Shown: positions 46,780-55,631, numbered from the stretch's first letter. The stretch: 64,000 nucleotides of DNA from DATFVA01 sp963800255 (GCA_963800255.1 CAWDAK010000026.1:62001-126000); one strand, 5' to 3'. A program made the numbers and translations. Notes: generated from the sequence alone by a model not told the origin.

Positions 46780-46918
46780 ATTGAAACCCTGGTAGCAATT
46801 AATTTTTACCCGGCTGGCAATTACTATGATTATAATGTTATTTAACCAGCTCCGAGGAAATAAAGGAATATATGAAGAAGGAAGATTTATTACGAAGCCA
46901 GGAAATATTGACAGCAAA
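46780..46918 (+). repeat. Prepilin-type leader copy 1, degenerate
   Basis: Matches the intact leader at 58099-58284 from IETLVAI onward, but indels (for example aatttttacccggctggc instead of atcttactcgggctggt) destroy the frame. Its last 15 codons (MKKEDLLRSQEI) are in frame with the following RHS core and provide the ATG of unit 1. Confidence 0.75.
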
Positions 46919-47402
46919 TGAATTTCAACTACGGGATAATACAGGAAGAGAATTAGCAGTATATGATATGAACACCGGCAGGGTGAAATATTACAACCTA
47001 TTCGGAAATGGTTCTCTGGGACGGGTTGAAGCTAACTGGGATTCAATCTGGGTTGAGGATCCGAGGTCTCAGAACCCCGGGTACTGGAGTTATTCAAGAA
47101 CAGATTCAAGGTATTACTATATTAAGGATCACCTTGGAAGCATCAGAATAACAATTGACGAGGCAGGAAATGTAGTTAATGCTCAGGATTATTATTCGTT
47201 TGGTGGAATTCTGAGGAGCTACGAAACAGGAGGCCTCAGCGGAGAAAGATATAAGTTCACAGGCAAGGAACGTGACACAGAAACAAACTATGATTATTTC
47301 GGTGCCCGATATTACGACAGCGATCTTGGAAGATGGTTAACACCTGATCCGCTGGCAGATAAATATCCGGGGTGGAGTCCGTATAATTATTGTTTTGAAT
47401 AA
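46872..47402 (+). CDS. RHS tip, unit 1: core fragment
   Basis: 176 residues of YD/RHS-associated core: LRDNTGRELAVYDMNTGRV, YYIKDHLGSIRITID, RYKFTGKERDTETNYDYFG, WLTPDPLADKYPGWSPYNY. In full RHS proteins this core ends the shell that encloses a toxin released from the C-terminus. The frame ends at 47402 because of one extra A compared with unit 8; the C-terminal part continues at 47395 in the next frame. No N-terminal YD-repeat shell is encoded. Confidence 0.8.
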   Translation: MKKEDLLRSQEILTANEFQLRDNTGRELAVYDMNTGRVKYYNLFGNGSLGRVEANWDSIWVEDPRSQNPGYWSYSRTDSRYYYIKDHLGSIRITIDEAGNVVNAQDYYSFGGILRSYETGGLSGERYKFTGKERDTETNYDYFGARYYDSDLGRWLTPDPLADKYPGWSPYNYCFE

Positions 47403-47760
47403 TCCACTAAAGTTGGTTGATCCAGATGGTAATGAACCTGAATTGGCAGCTGCGGCTTTTGCTATTCTGGAAACTGTTGGTGTTACACTTCTTGCCACTG
47501 CTGCGATTTTTGATGTGATGGGATCGAATAATACAGCTGAGGCAATTAAATATGTTGGTAATAATTTAATTGATGGTGCAGAAACCTTGGTATCGTCAAA
47601 TGGACCAATTTTAACTCCATTCCCAATAACTCAAGTGAAGATTAATAAAACGACGATTGCACCAGCAGATGCATCAGGTGTCAATGATTCTTCTCCTGAT
47701 CGTACGGACTTCAAGGTTCCAACGACTTTTAATTCAAGTAGCAAGGAAACAGCAAAGTAG
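47395..47760 (+). CDS. RHS tip, unit 1: C-terminal toxin-like part (interrupted)
   Basis: Starts at NNPLKLVDPDGNEPELAAAA, the end of the core, and runs through a hydrophobic segment to SSSKETAK, where a TAG replaces the CAG present in unit 8 (59119). Beyond the stop, similarity to unit 8 continues to about 47944 (IAKLLGIPASEAHDKIKEIK, IKIDKEGNIKYIPNTGK) with one further indel near 47832. It is a decayed or mis-sequenced twin of the unit 8 tail. Confidence 0.65.
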   Translation: MNNPLKLVDPDGNEPELAAAAFAILETVGVTLLATAAIFDVMGSNNTAEAIKYVGNNLIDGAETLVSSNGPILTPFPITQVKINKTTIAPADASGVNDSSPDRTDFKVPTTFNSSSKETAK

Positions 47761-47953
47761 ATCGCTAAATTGTTAGGAATTCCTGCAAGTGAGGCACACG
47801 ATAAAATCAAGGAAATAAAAGAAATGATCGGAGCAACCCGAATATAAAAATCGATAAAGAGGGTAATATTAAATACATACCTAACACAGGAAAAGGTAAA
47901 GGGAAGGAATTTGATTCTGGAGAAAATATCGAACAATATAAGTGAGATTCCAT

Positions 47954-48353
47954 ATGGTTGAAATAGATTTAACCTGCTATTTAAAAGGTGATGATATTTC
48001 CGATACTGATTTAATTAAAAACACAAGCATTAGTAGTGCATTCTGTGACCGAAAAAGATGTTAAAAACTTAGATGTATCCTCAAAAAGGTATAGAAAGGT
48101 TATAACCGTTATACCTAAGGAGAATAATATTATTGAAGATGATTACCAAATTTTGATTACTAGATTCGCAACATTTTTTAAGTCAAATTCCAAAGTCATA
48201 AATAAGAATTAGGCTGTGAGTCTACGGTTTTGCTAATGACCGTTAAATATATTGATCAATGTAATTGAGTTTAATGATACTATCTTAAAGTTAATTAGTG
48301 ATTCATTTGACGAATTTTATATCACCTGTTATGAAGTCGAAACATTTAAATAA
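47954..48353 (+). pseudogene. Immunity-like gene of unit 1, frameshifted copy of 59318-59716
   Basis: Begins MVEIDLTCYLKGDDISDTDL like the intact gene at 59318 but has an extra T near 48030 and further indels near 48190-48270, leaving no complete frame. Nucleotide identity to 59318-59716 is otherwise very high. Confidence 0.75.
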
Positions 48354-48543
48354 TCTGGATAGTCTGGTGTAGACCCAAATATTTGAATGATAGCCTCCTT
48401 GAATTCGTCGGTAAAAAGAAAGGTGGTTCGGAACAGCAATTATATCTTTATAACCTAAATCAGGAGTTGATACATTAAAAAAGTAAATCCGGAGGTGGTT
48501 CCAAGGTCTTATTTGATGTTTTTGACCAAGGAATTAAAATGTG
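48351..48543 (+). pseudogene. 3' scar of a lipoprotein gene like 57209-58102
   Basis: The sequence ttgaatgatagcctccttga and what follows (KKGGSEQQLYLYNLNQ) matches the last 60 codons of the lipoprotein gene in unit 7. The rest of that gene is absent. It sits between the unit 1 immunity remnant and the next leader, the position where an older immunity gene would have ended. Confidence 0.75.
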
Positions 48544-48556
48544 ACCAATTTTTCAA

Positions 48557-48724
48557 ATGAGCAGTGGTTTCACAATAATAGAAACCCTTGTAGCAATTAT
48601 CTTACTCGGGCTGGTTAGTACTATGAGTGTAATGGTATTTAACCAGCTTTGCGGAAATAAAGCAATTATGCTGAAGAAGGAAGCATTTGTATATGCAAGC
48701 CAGAATAATCTTGAAAGCAAATGA
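48557..48724 (+). CDS. Prepilin-type leader peptide ORF, copy 2
   Basis: 55 residues: MSSGFTIIETLVAIILLGLV then a polar tail through GNKAIMLKKEAFVYASQ. Gly4/Phe5 with Glu at mature position 5 is the prepilin peptidase site of type IV pilins and type II pseudopilins, and the next 20 residues are the N-terminal helix. The globular pilin domain is missing: the frame stops at a TGA that lies just inside the following RHS frame. Whether it is translated is unknown. Confidence 0.65.
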   Translation: MSSGFTIIETLVAIILLGLVSTMSVMVFNQLCGNKAIMLKKEAFVYASQNNLESK

Positions 48725-49097
48725 ATTTCAACTACGGGATAACACAGGAAGAGAATTAGCAGTATATGATATGAACACCGGCAGGATGAAATATTACAAC
48801 CTATTCGGAAATGGTTCTCTGGGACGGGCTGAAGCTAACTGGGATTCAATCTGGGTTAAGGATCCGAGGTCTCAGAACCCCGGGTACTGGTCTTATTCAA
48901 GAACAGATTCAAGGTATTACTATATTAAGGATCATCTTGGAAGCATCAGAATAACAATTGACGAGACAGGAAATGTAGTTAATGCCCAGGATTATTATTC
49001 GTTTGGTGGAATTCTGAGGAGCTACGAAACAGGAGGCCTCAGCGGAGAAAGATATAAGTTCACAGGCAAGGAACGTGACACAGAAACGAACTTATGA
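48687..49097 (+). CDS. RHS tip, unit 2: core fragment
   Basis: 136 residues of the RHS core, from ANEFQLRDNTGRELAVYDMN to TGKERDTET. The frame breaks at an extra T near 49091; the downstream core (AYYDSDLGRWLTPDPLADKY) follows in the frame of 49203-49766, after a short insertion unlike the other units (gggatggctgccgtgcat). The first residues overlap the leader ORF in a different frame. Confidence 0.8.
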   Translation: MYMQARIILKANEFQLRDNTGRELAVYDMNTGRMKYYNLFGNGSLGRAEANWDSIWVKDPRSQNPGYWSYSRTDSRYYYIKDHLGSIRITIDETGNVVNAQDYYSFGGILRSYETGGLSGERYKFTGKERDTETNL

Positions 49098-49202
49098 TTA
49101 TTTCGGGATGGCTGCCGTGCATATTACGACAGCGATCTTGGAAGATGGTTAACACCTGATCCGCTGGCAGATAAATATCCGGGATGGAGTCCGTATAATT
49201 AT

Positions 49203-49766
49203 GTGATGAATAATCCGTTAAGATTAATAGATCCGAATGGGATGGGTATTAAAGACTCTGCATCAGCCGCTAATCAGCAAGAAAACGAAAGACAGCTTCA
49301 AAAGGATAAACAGGAATTGGCTGAATCTTGGGATAATGGGGATGTATTAGGAGTGGTTGGCAATTTCTTTGAAGTACTTTGGGATGGTGTTAAAACGCAA
49401 GCGCCAACTTTCTCGATGCTCCCAGAGATTGGTGTAATTGAAATTGCTAATCAAGCACTGATCAATTCAGTGGTGAAAAGTTTGGGAAAACAATATGGAA
49501 ATACTCAAACAACAATAGGGGCAAGAGCACTTGATAAAAAAATAGGACAAGCGTTAAGTGGAGGATATAAATCATCATTTGGAGGCATTGCAGCAACTAC
49601 GGAGAATGCTCAAGTTCTGACAAGAAATATTTTAGGAAATCCAAGTAGGGTTGCATCGGGGGAAGTAACCACGGATATTTATAATGCGACAGGGCAAGGG
49701 ATAAGGTTAAATAATGCAACACAAAAATTTGTTGGTTTTCGTGAAGCAAGCAAGGCATCACGATGA
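49203..49766 (+). CDS. RHS tip, unit 2: toxin candidate C-terminus
   Basis: 187 residues beginning in the last core motif (NNPLRLIDPNG). The charged linker is followed by a distinct C-terminal domain with QVLTRNILGNPSRVASGEVT and DIYNATGQGIRLNNATQKF, a layout reminiscent of small RNase toxins of polymorphic systems (BECR-like), which I cannot confirm. The true frame is open upstream to about 49115. The stop overlaps the next ATG by 4 nt, a SUKH-type immunity gene. Confidence 0.72.
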   Translation: MMNNPLRLIDPNGMGIKDSASAANQQENERQLQKDKQELAESWDNGDVLGVVGNFFEVLWDGVKTQAPTFSMLPEIGVIEIANQALINSVVKSLGKQYGNTQTTIGARALDKKIGQALSGGYKSSFGGIAATTENAQVLTRNILGNPSRVASGEVTTDIYNATGQGIRLNNATQKFVGFREASKASR

Positions 49767-50194
49767 TATTAAAAATAATTCAGGATTCTATTACTTATCC
49801 TTATTTGTTTAATAGGTTTTATAACGTCAGTGAGGAGAAACTAAAAAAATGGTTGGGAATGAATAAAATGAATATTCCCAATGATTACTTTGAATTTCTT
49901 TGCCTAACGGGCGGAGGGGATATTTTTGAATCTGAGACTTTGCTTGGCCCATTTGTAAATGAAAATTCTGGAGATGAAATAATTAGTAATAATAATTACT
50001 TTTATGAGAAGGGGATGTCAAAGGATTATTTAGTTTTTCACAAAGGGATAAGTATTTCTGTAATCGATTTAAATCATTTCCAATATAATGTCTTAGATGA
50101 AAATTTTTTCATCCGCGAGCATTTTAGAAGTTTTGACAGTTGGTATATGCAATATATTCGAAAGGAATTCAGAGTCAGATATAATTTAAAATGA
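49763..50194 (+). CDS. SMI1/KNR4 (SUKH) fold immunity protein
   Basis: 143 residues. The core IPNDYFEFLCLTGGGDIFES followed by LLGPF is the SUKH superfamily signature, the commonest immunity fold in polymorphic toxin loci. It would bind and block the unit 2 toxin in the cytosol of the producer. Translationally coupled to the toxin by a 4-nt overlap. This is the clearest immunity gene by family in the island. Confidence 0.85.
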   Translation: MILKIIQDSITYPYLFNRFYNVSEEKLKKWLGMNKMNIPNDYFEFLCLTGGGDIFESETLLGPFVNENSGDEIISNNNYFYEKGMSKDYLVFHKGISISVIDLNHFQYNVLDENFFIREHFRSFDSWYMQYIRKEFRVRYNLK

Positions 50195-50240
50195 AACAAG
50201 AATAAATAAGTTGAGAGATATTTTTAAGGTTGGCCACTCT

Positions 50241-50390
50241 GGTTTCAAAAGAAACCCTTGTAGCAATTATCTTTACTCGGGTTGATTAGTATAATAGAGT
50301 ATAATGGTATTTAACCAGCTCCGAGGGAATAAAGGAATTATGCTAAAGAAGGAAGCATTTGATTATGCAAGTCAGGGAATAATCATTGAA
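50241..50390 (+). repeat. Prepilin-type leader copy 3, degenerate
   Basis: Similar to the other leaders (gaaacccttgtagcaattat, then ggtatttaaccagctccgag) but with a deletion after ggtttcaaaa and several inserted bases, so no frame is kept. It leads directly into the unit 3 RHS core. Confidence 0.75.
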
Positions 50391-50772
50391 AGCAAATGAA
50401 TTTCAACTACGGGATAATACAGGAAGAGAATTAGCGGTCTATAATATGAATACCGGCAGGGTGAAATATTACAACCTATTCGGAAATGGTTCTCTGGGAC
50501 GGGCTGAAGCTAACTGGGATTCAATCTGGATTGAGGATCCGAGGTCTCAGAACCCCGGGTACTGGTCTTATTCAAGAACAGATTCAAGGTATTACTATAT
50601 TAAGGATCATCTTGGAAGCATAAGGATAACAATTGACGAGACAGGAAATGTAGTTAATGCCCAGGATTATTATTCGTTTGGAGGGATTCTGAGGAGCTAT
50701 AAAACAGGAGGATTGAATGATGAAAGATATAAGTTCACGGGCAAGGAACGTGACACATACAACAAGCTATGA
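50386..50772 (+). CDS. RHS tip, unit 3: core fragment
   Basis: 128 residues, starting at a TTG (KANEFQLRDNTGREL) and covering the core as far as KFTGKERDT. The frame breaks in a variant segment (acatacaacaagctatga). The continuation, SYDYFSGGMASPGASYYDSK, is in the frame of the next feature and contains an eight-residue insertion not seen in other units. Confidence 0.8.
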   Translation: MKANEFQLRDNTGRELAVYNMNTGRVKYYNLFGNGSLGRAEANWDSIWIEDPRSQNPGYWSYSRTDSRYYYIKDHLGSIRITIDETGNVVNAQDYYSFGGILRSYKTGGLNDERYKFTGKERDTYNKL

Positions 50773-51412
50773 TTATTTCTCCGGAGGGATGGCTTCGCCA
50801 GGTGCCAGCTATTACGACAGTAAGCTTGGAAGATGGTTAACAACAGATCCGCTGGCAGATAAATATCCGGGTTGGAGTCCGTATAATTATACTCTCAATA
50901 ATCCGATGAAGTATATAGATCCGGATGGTAATGATCCAATATTAACAGGAGCTGCAGTAGCGGTTGCAGCTGGAACAGCCTTAGGTGTCGGAATTACCCT
51001 ATATGCAACCTATGAAGTAACAAAAAATTATCTCGAAAACCCAGGTTCGGTAAATATGCCTAATCAATCTACTGTTATGGGTGTAGCTTTAGGGTATGCT
51101 AACTCCGTATATAATACAGTTAATAGTTGGTTTAGTTCTGAAGAAAAATCAAGTACTGAAAAAAATCAAACTGACAATAGTGAAGCAAATCAGGGAAAGA
51201 ATACAGGCTTCAAGGAACAGGTAAGCCAATATTCAGATAAAAGTTTAAAAAAAGCACAAAAGAATTTAGGCAAAAGTATTAAAGAGCATGAAGCAAAAAT
51301 TAAAAACGATCCGAAATCAAAAGCCGTTAAGCATTGGGAAAATGAAATAAAAACTTGGAAAGAGCAACAAAAAATTGTTCAACAGGAATTAAATGAAAGA
51401 GGTTCCAAATGA
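50717..51412 (+). CDS. RHS tip, unit 3: toxin candidate C-terminus
   Basis: 231 residues. After the core end (TTDPLADKYPGWSPYNYTLN) comes a small-residue membrane-like segment (AAVAVAAGTALGVGITLYAT), a polar linker and a strongly helical Lys/Glu-rich tail (KSLKKAQKNLGKSIKEHEAK, WENEIKTWKEQQKIVQQEL). The toxin activity is not recognisable. The stop overlaps a 91-residue immunity-like gene by 4 nt. The apparent start is out of the core frame and not meaningful. Confidence 0.7.
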   Translation: MMKDISSRARNVTHTTSYDYFSGGMASPGASYYDSKLGRWLTTDPLADKYPGWSPYNYTLNNPMKYIDPDGNDPILTGAAVAVAAGTALGVGITLYATYEVTKNYLENPGSVNMPNQSTVMGVALGYANSVYNTVNSWFSSEEKSSTEKNQTDNSEANQGKNTGFKEQVSQYSDKSLKKAQKNLGKSIKEHEAKIKNDPKSKAVKHWENEIKTWKEQQKIVQQELNERGSK

Positions 51413-51684
51413 ATAAGATTGTCGATGAAATGATACTTAAAGTTGAACATTTGGGGTTTAATCTAGCTGACCATGAAGTATCTGCCATCGCTGCTGGGTT
51501 AAATGACTTTCTGGAGAGTTATGATAAAGTTTTATTAATAATAAAAAAAATAATAGAGACTGAAAATAATGAAGAAATCCAGGATGGATTGATAGCACTC
51601 CAGTTAGAATTAGTTAATCACATCAAATATCATATTATTGATATGGAAAATCCTTTAATGAAAATTATCAATAAATTGGGATAA
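51409..51684 (+). CDS. Putative immunity protein for unit 3
   Basis: 91 residues, acidic and all-helical in appearance (EMILKVEHLGFNLADHEVSA, LNDFLESYDKVLLIIKKIIE), no signal peptide. It overlaps the toxin stop by 4 nt. Small acidic helical proteins coupled in this way typically neutralise the preceding basic toxin tail. No family recognised. Confidence 0.7.
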   Translation: MNKIVDEMILKVEHLGFNLADHEVSAIAAGLNDFLESYDKVLLIIKKIIETENNEEIQDGLIALQLELVNHIKYHIIDMENPLMKIINKLG

Positions 51685-51726
51685 TTCATTTTTAACGCAA
51701 AAATTTCATCTTGGAAGGTAAATGAA

Positions 51727-51867
51727 GGTTTCACAATAATTGAAACCTTGGTGGCAATAATCTTACTCGGGCTGGTTAGTACTATGAGTATAATGGTATT
51801 TAACCAGCTCTGGGGGAATAAGGGAATTATGCTGAAGAAGGAAGCATATATGCAAGTCAGGGAATAA
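51727..51867 (+). repeat. Prepilin-type leader copy 4
   Basis: GFTIIETLVAIILLGLVSTM is open from 51727 to a stop at 51865-51867, but I find no ATG in frame just upstream. The last codons differ by a deletion (KEAYMQVRE). It leads into the one undamaged RHS tip, unit 4. Confidence 0.75.
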
Positions 51868-51870
51868 TCA

Positions 51871-52851
51871 GTGAAAGCAAATGGATTTCAACTACGGGAT
51901 AATAAAGGAAGAGAATTAGCAGTATATGATATGAACACCGGCAGGATGAAATATTACAACCTATTCGGAAATGGTTCTCTGGGACGGGTTGAAGCTAACT
52001 GGGACTCAATCTGGGTTGAGGATCCGAGGTCTCAGAACCCCGGGTACTGGAGTTATTCAAGAACAGATTCAAGGTATTACTATATTAAGGATCATCTTGG
52101 AAGCATCAGAATATCAATAGACGAGACAGGAAATGTAGTTAATGCCCAGGATTATTACTCATATGGAAGTATCCTCAGAAGTTATACAGGAGGCGGATTA
52201 AGCGGAGAAAGATATAAGTTCACAGGTAAGGAACGTGATACAGAAACGAATTATGATTATTTCGGTGCCCGTTATTACGACAGCGAGCTTGGAAGATTTT
52301 TAACTACAGATCCGCTTGCAGATAAATATCCTGGATGGAGTCCGTATAATTATTGTTTTGACAATCCATTAAAACTAGTTGATCCTGACGGAAATGGGCC
52401 TGAATTAGCGGCAGCTGCCTATGCCGCCTTGGAAGCTGCAGGGTTAACCTTATTAGCTACTGCAGCAGCATTAGATGCAATTGGTTATAATAATACTGCC
52501 GAGGGCATAAAATCTATGGGTAATATTCTAACTGGTGCAGCTGAAGGTGTAGTAGATTTTATCTCAAGTGATAGCCCAAATCTAACTCCTTTTCCGATAA
52601 CACAAGGGGAAGGGATTAATAAAACGGCAACTGCTCCAGCAGATAATACTATTGTACCTAATACACTCAATGCTGAAAATAGTAGTCCTAATGAAAAGCA
52701 TGGTGATAGTGGTAGAGAAATTTCAAAAAAGCAAAAACAAGTAGAAGAACTAAAAAAGTCCTTAGATGGAGCGACCAAAAAAGAAGCAAAAAAAATAAAA
52801 CAAAAAATTAAAAACATTAAGGGAAAATGCTCAAAAAAAGAAAAGCGGTGA
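51871..52851 (+). CDS. RHS tip, unit 4: intact core plus toxin-like C-terminus
   Basis: 326 residues in one frame from a GTG start. Residues 1-165 are the RHS core (MKYYNLFGNGSLGRVEANWD, TGKERDTETNYDYFGARYYD, TTDPLADKYPGWSPYNYCFD). After VDPDGNGPELAAAAYAALEA comes a hydrophobic patch, a Ser/Asn linker and a Lys-rich helical tail. The last residues are out of frame compared with unit 0 (one base gained near 52825). The toxin type is unrecognised. Its immunity gene is broken while that of unit 0 is whole. Confidence 0.8.
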   Translation: MKANGFQLRDNKGRELAVYDMNTGRMKYYNLFGNGSLGRVEANWDSIWVEDPRSQNPGYWSYSRTDSRYYYIKDHLGSIRISIDETGNVVNAQDYYSYGSILRSYTGGGLSGERYKFTGKERDTETNYDYFGARYYDSELGRFLTTDPLADKYPGWSPYNYCFDNPLKLVDPDGNGPELAAAAYAALEAAGLTLLATAAALDAIGYNNTAEGIKSMGNILTGAAEGVVDFISSDSPNLTPFPITQGEGINKTATAPADNTIVPNTLNAENSSPNEKHGDSGREISKKQKQVEELKKSLDGATKKEAKKIKQKIKNIKGKCSKKEKR

Positions 52852-52875
52852 GGAACATTCAAGGAGGGTTAAAAA

Positions 52876-53290
52876 ATGAAAGAAATTATTTGGATACCTA
52901 AAGAAGAGAGTTGGTCCCTTTTACTTCAATAAGGATATTAAGAAATATAAAAATATTCCTTTGAAAATGATTGAGGATGAAGATCTGGAATTAAGGTTGA
53001 AGGATGGCTACCGCCTGAGCGAAAAAGATATGCTAATTTATAAACAGAGAAAGGAAAAATTATATCTATATGCATGTTACCAGGAATGCATTTTTAACCG
53101 AATAAATTTAATCAATTTGAATTTTAATAAAGCTAAAGTTTTACTTAACAGTTCCCCTTCAGAGCAAGATACAATCAAATTGAAGGATGGAGAGCAAAAG
53201 GTGTATGAATTTGATGATTATTGTCTTCAAGTATGGGTAAAAAACAACAAAATAGTTACAGTAATAGTAAGCTCTGAAGAAGAGTCATAA
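52876..53290 (+). pseudogene. Immunity-like gene of unit 4, frameshifted copy of 46369-46776
   Basis: Starts MKEIIWIPK like the unit 0 copy, then an extra G near 52902 shifts the frame. Reading resumes from about 52961 (KMIEDEDLELRLKDGYRLSE) to the same end, with further inserted bases around 52995 and 53040. The final 80 codons match the unit 0 protein almost exactly. Confidence 0.75.
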
Positions 53291-53293
53291 TTA

Positions 53294-53442
53294 ATTGAAA
53301 CCCTGTATAGCAATAATTTTTACCCGGCTGGCAAGTACTATGAGCATAATGTTATTTAACCAGCTCCGAGGAAATAAAGGAATTATACTGAAGAAGGAAG
53401 CATTTGTTTACGCAAGCCAGAAAATAATTGGTGAGAGCAAAT
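53294..53442 (+). repeat. Prepilin-type leader copy 5, degenerate
   Basis: Shares with copy 1 the same unusual indels (aatttttacccggctggcaa), which shows that the block from unit 0 toxin to leader 1 and the block from unit 4 toxin to leader 5 arose by one duplication. No open frame. Confidence 0.75.
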
Positions 53443-53489
53443 GAATTTCAGCTATGGGATAACACAGGCAGAGAACTGGTGTTTATGAT

Positions 53490-54449
53490 ATGAATACCGG
53501 CAGGGTGAAATATTACAACCTATTCGGAAATGGTTCTCTGGGACGGGTTGAAGCTAACTGGGACTCAATCTGGGTTGAGGATACGAGGTCTCAGAACCCC
53601 GGGTACTGGAGTTATTCAAGAACAGATTCAAGGTATTACTATATTAAGGATCATCTTGGAAGCATCAGAATAACAATTGACGAGGCAGGAAATGTAGTTA
53701 ATGCCCAGGATTATTATTCCTTCGGAGGAATTCTGAGGAGCTACGAAACAGGAGGCCTCAGCGGAGAAAGATATAAGTTCACCGGCAAAGAACGTGACAC
53801 AGAAACAAACTATGATTATTTCGGTGCCCGTTATTACGACAGCGAGCTTGGAAGATGGTTAACAACAGATCCGCTGGCAGATAAATATCCTGGTTGGGGT
53901 CCGTATAATTATACTCTGAATAATCCGATGAAGTATATAGATCCGGATGGTAAAAAAGTTAAAATATATTCTCGTTGGTCTGGTCCAGGACATAGACATC
54001 TATTTATTATTGTTCAGAATAAAAACACTGGGGCATTTACCTCTAGATCGCTAATGCCATCGGGCGAAGTGTTAGAGGGGATATATACTGCATTACCTTT
54101 TATTAAGGGAAGTGGAACTCCAGAGATAAGGAGGGATAGGGATTCTGAACTTGGGGCAGTTAAAAGACAGCAAGGTGGAGAAAAGGACATAGACGCTCAT
54201 TTAGAAATGATGGTCAAACCCCTTAAGGGGATGAGCGAAGCAGAATATGATAATACCGTGCTTAATGCTGCCGATAGTTACCCCGTAGAAGAAAGGCCTT
54301 ACGATGCAGATGATGGGCCTAACAGTAATACTTTTGTTAATGATGTCATAGAAGGTGGGGGTGTAGAACTTCCTCAATTTGATGAAGCGACTCAACAAAA
54401 ATGGTCGGATGAGCAGAAAAAGAAAGAAGATGAAGAGAAAAATAACTAG
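53490..54449 (+). CDS. RHS tip, unit 5: core plus toxin candidate with papain-like features
   Basis: 319 residues. The first ~20 codons of the core are out of frame upstream (53430-53489), so the ORF starts at MNTGRVKYY. After YIDPDGKKV the tail reads HRHLFIIVQNKNTG and, near the C-terminus, GPNSNTFVNDVIEGGG. His early plus an NSNTFV motif late resembles permuted NlpC/P60-LRAT-type domains in polymorphic toxins, where Cys usually stands in the NxN motif; here it is Ser, so activity is doubtful. Followed by a membrane-protein gene, possibly its immunity. Confidence 0.7.
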   Translation: MNTGRVKYYNLFGNGSLGRVEANWDSIWVEDTRSQNPGYWSYSRTDSRYYYIKDHLGSIRITIDEAGNVVNAQDYYSFGGILRSYETGGLSGERYKFTGKERDTETNYDYFGARYYDSELGRWLTTDPLADKYPGWGPYNYTLNNPMKYIDPDGKKVKIYSRWSGPGHRHLFIIVQNKNTGAFTSRSLMPSGEVLEGIYTALPFIKGSGTPEIRRDRDSELGAVKRQQGGEKDIDAHLEMMVKPLKGMSEAEYDNTVLNAADSYPVEERPYDADDGPNSNTFVNDVIEGGGVELPQFDEATQQKWSDEQKKKEDEEKNN

Positions 54450-54471
54450 TCGTGAAAGGAGTTTAGGGTTA

Positions 54472-54775
54472 TGAGAAAAAATATCAAAATCATTTATTTT
54501 GTGAATTTCGCAATCATTTTAATTGCCCTTTTTATGCCTATTATGAATCTCTTGTTAGATTCTTCCTACTCAAAAAAATTCATACTGGGTATTATGCAGT
54601 ATTTGCTATACTTTCAATAACTTTTTGTATTCCTTTCTTCGGGTTAAACCTTTACGGAGTACTCAAGTATAAAGAGAAACGTGCATACGTGATAATAACC
54701 ATTCTACTAGCTATTTGGATAATCTGGGGGATATTCCAAATTCTGAACGGCTATTTTCACGATATATCACTCTAG
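54472..54775 (+). pseudogene. Small membrane protein gene (candidate immunity for unit 5), one base out of frame
   Basis: A good ribosome site (AAAGGAG) precedes ATG 54472. The first frame reads MRKNIKIIYFVNFAIILIAL and stops at 54621; the next frame continues AVFAILSITFCIPFFGLNLY through ILLAIWIIWGIFQILN to the stop at 54773-54775. One extra base near 54590-54605 explains both. Joined, it is about 100 residues with three membrane helices, a form common for immunity to toxins that act on the envelope. Confidence 0.6.
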
Positions 54776-54875
54776 AGGAGTTTTGCTTTTTATAGCCCAA
54801 AAATTGCGTAAACGATAATAGGGGTAGTAGTAGTTTTAACTTGGAAATTAAAAAATATTAAGGTGAGATTTATTG

Positions 54876-54955
54876 ATTGACAGTATTCTTGAAACAGCAT
54901 CGGAAAAAATCTAATTGATGAAAATGGTAAGGACGATGACGTCATAAAAAAATAT
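54876..54955 (+). pseudogene. 3' scar of an immunity gene like 61128-61637
   Basis: The stretch from about 54897 (cggaaaaaatctaattgatg) encodes VGKNLIDENGKDDDV, the end of the unit 9 immunity-like protein (GKNLIDEDGKGDDV). The body of that gene is missing. It directly precedes leader copy 6, as the complete gene precedes leader copy 10. Confidence 0.7.
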
Positions 54956-55129
54956 ATGCCAAAAATCAAGGATAGCTTTATTGGCGGTTTCAAAATAATT
55001 GAAACCCTTGTGGCAATTATTTTATTTGGGCTGGTTAGTACGATGGGTATAATGGTATTTAACCAGCTCTGGGGAATAAAGCACTTATGCTTAAGAAGGA
55101 AGTATTTGTTTATGCAAGTCAGGAAATAA
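54956..55129 (+). CDS. Prepilin-type leader peptide ORF, copy 6
   Basis: MPKIKDSFIGGFKIIETLVA, then the hydrophobic helix and a frame-shifted tail after QLWGIK. The cleavage site is G/FKIIE. Its eleven-residue prefix resembles that of copy 10 (MLDIKDNFNN), consistent with the shared upstream scar. Confidence 0.6.
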   Translation: MPKIKDSFIGGFKIIETLVAIILFGLVSTMGIMVFNQLWGIKHLCLRRKYLFMQVRK

Positions 55130-55142
55130 TTAGTGAAAGCAA

Positions 55143-55631
55143 ATGAATTTCAACTACGGGATAATACAGGAAGAGAATTAGCAGTATATGATATGAACAC
55201 CGGCAGGATCGAAATATTACAACCTATTCGGAAATGGTTCTCTGGGACGGGCTGAAGCTAACTGGGATTCAATCTGGGTTGAGGATCCGAGGTCTCAGAA
55301 CCCCGGGTACTGGAGTTATTCAAGAACAGATTCAAGGTATTACTATATTAAGGATCATCTTGGAAGCATCAGAATATCAATAGACGAGGCAGGAAATGTA
55401 GTTAATGCTCAGGATTATTATTCGTTTGGTGGAATTCTGAGGAGCTACGAAACAGGAGGCCTCAGCGGAGAAAGATATAAGTTCACTGGCAAGGAACGTG
55501 ACACAGAAACAAACTATGATTATTTCGGTGCCCGCTATTACGACAGCGGTCTCGGAAGATGGTTAACACCCGATCCGCTGGCAGATAGATATCCGGGATG
55601 GAGTCCGTATAATTATTGTCTCAATAATCCA
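55143..55631 (+). pseudogene. RHS tip, unit 6: core, frame broken near its start
   Basis: NEFQLRDNTGRELAVYDMNT reads to about 55205, where an extra C (ggcaggatcgaaat) shifts the frame. From about 55213 the normal core (YNLFGNGSLGRAEANWDSIW, SGLGRWLTPDPLADRYPG) is open and joins without a break to the toxin part at 55632. Confidence 0.75.
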
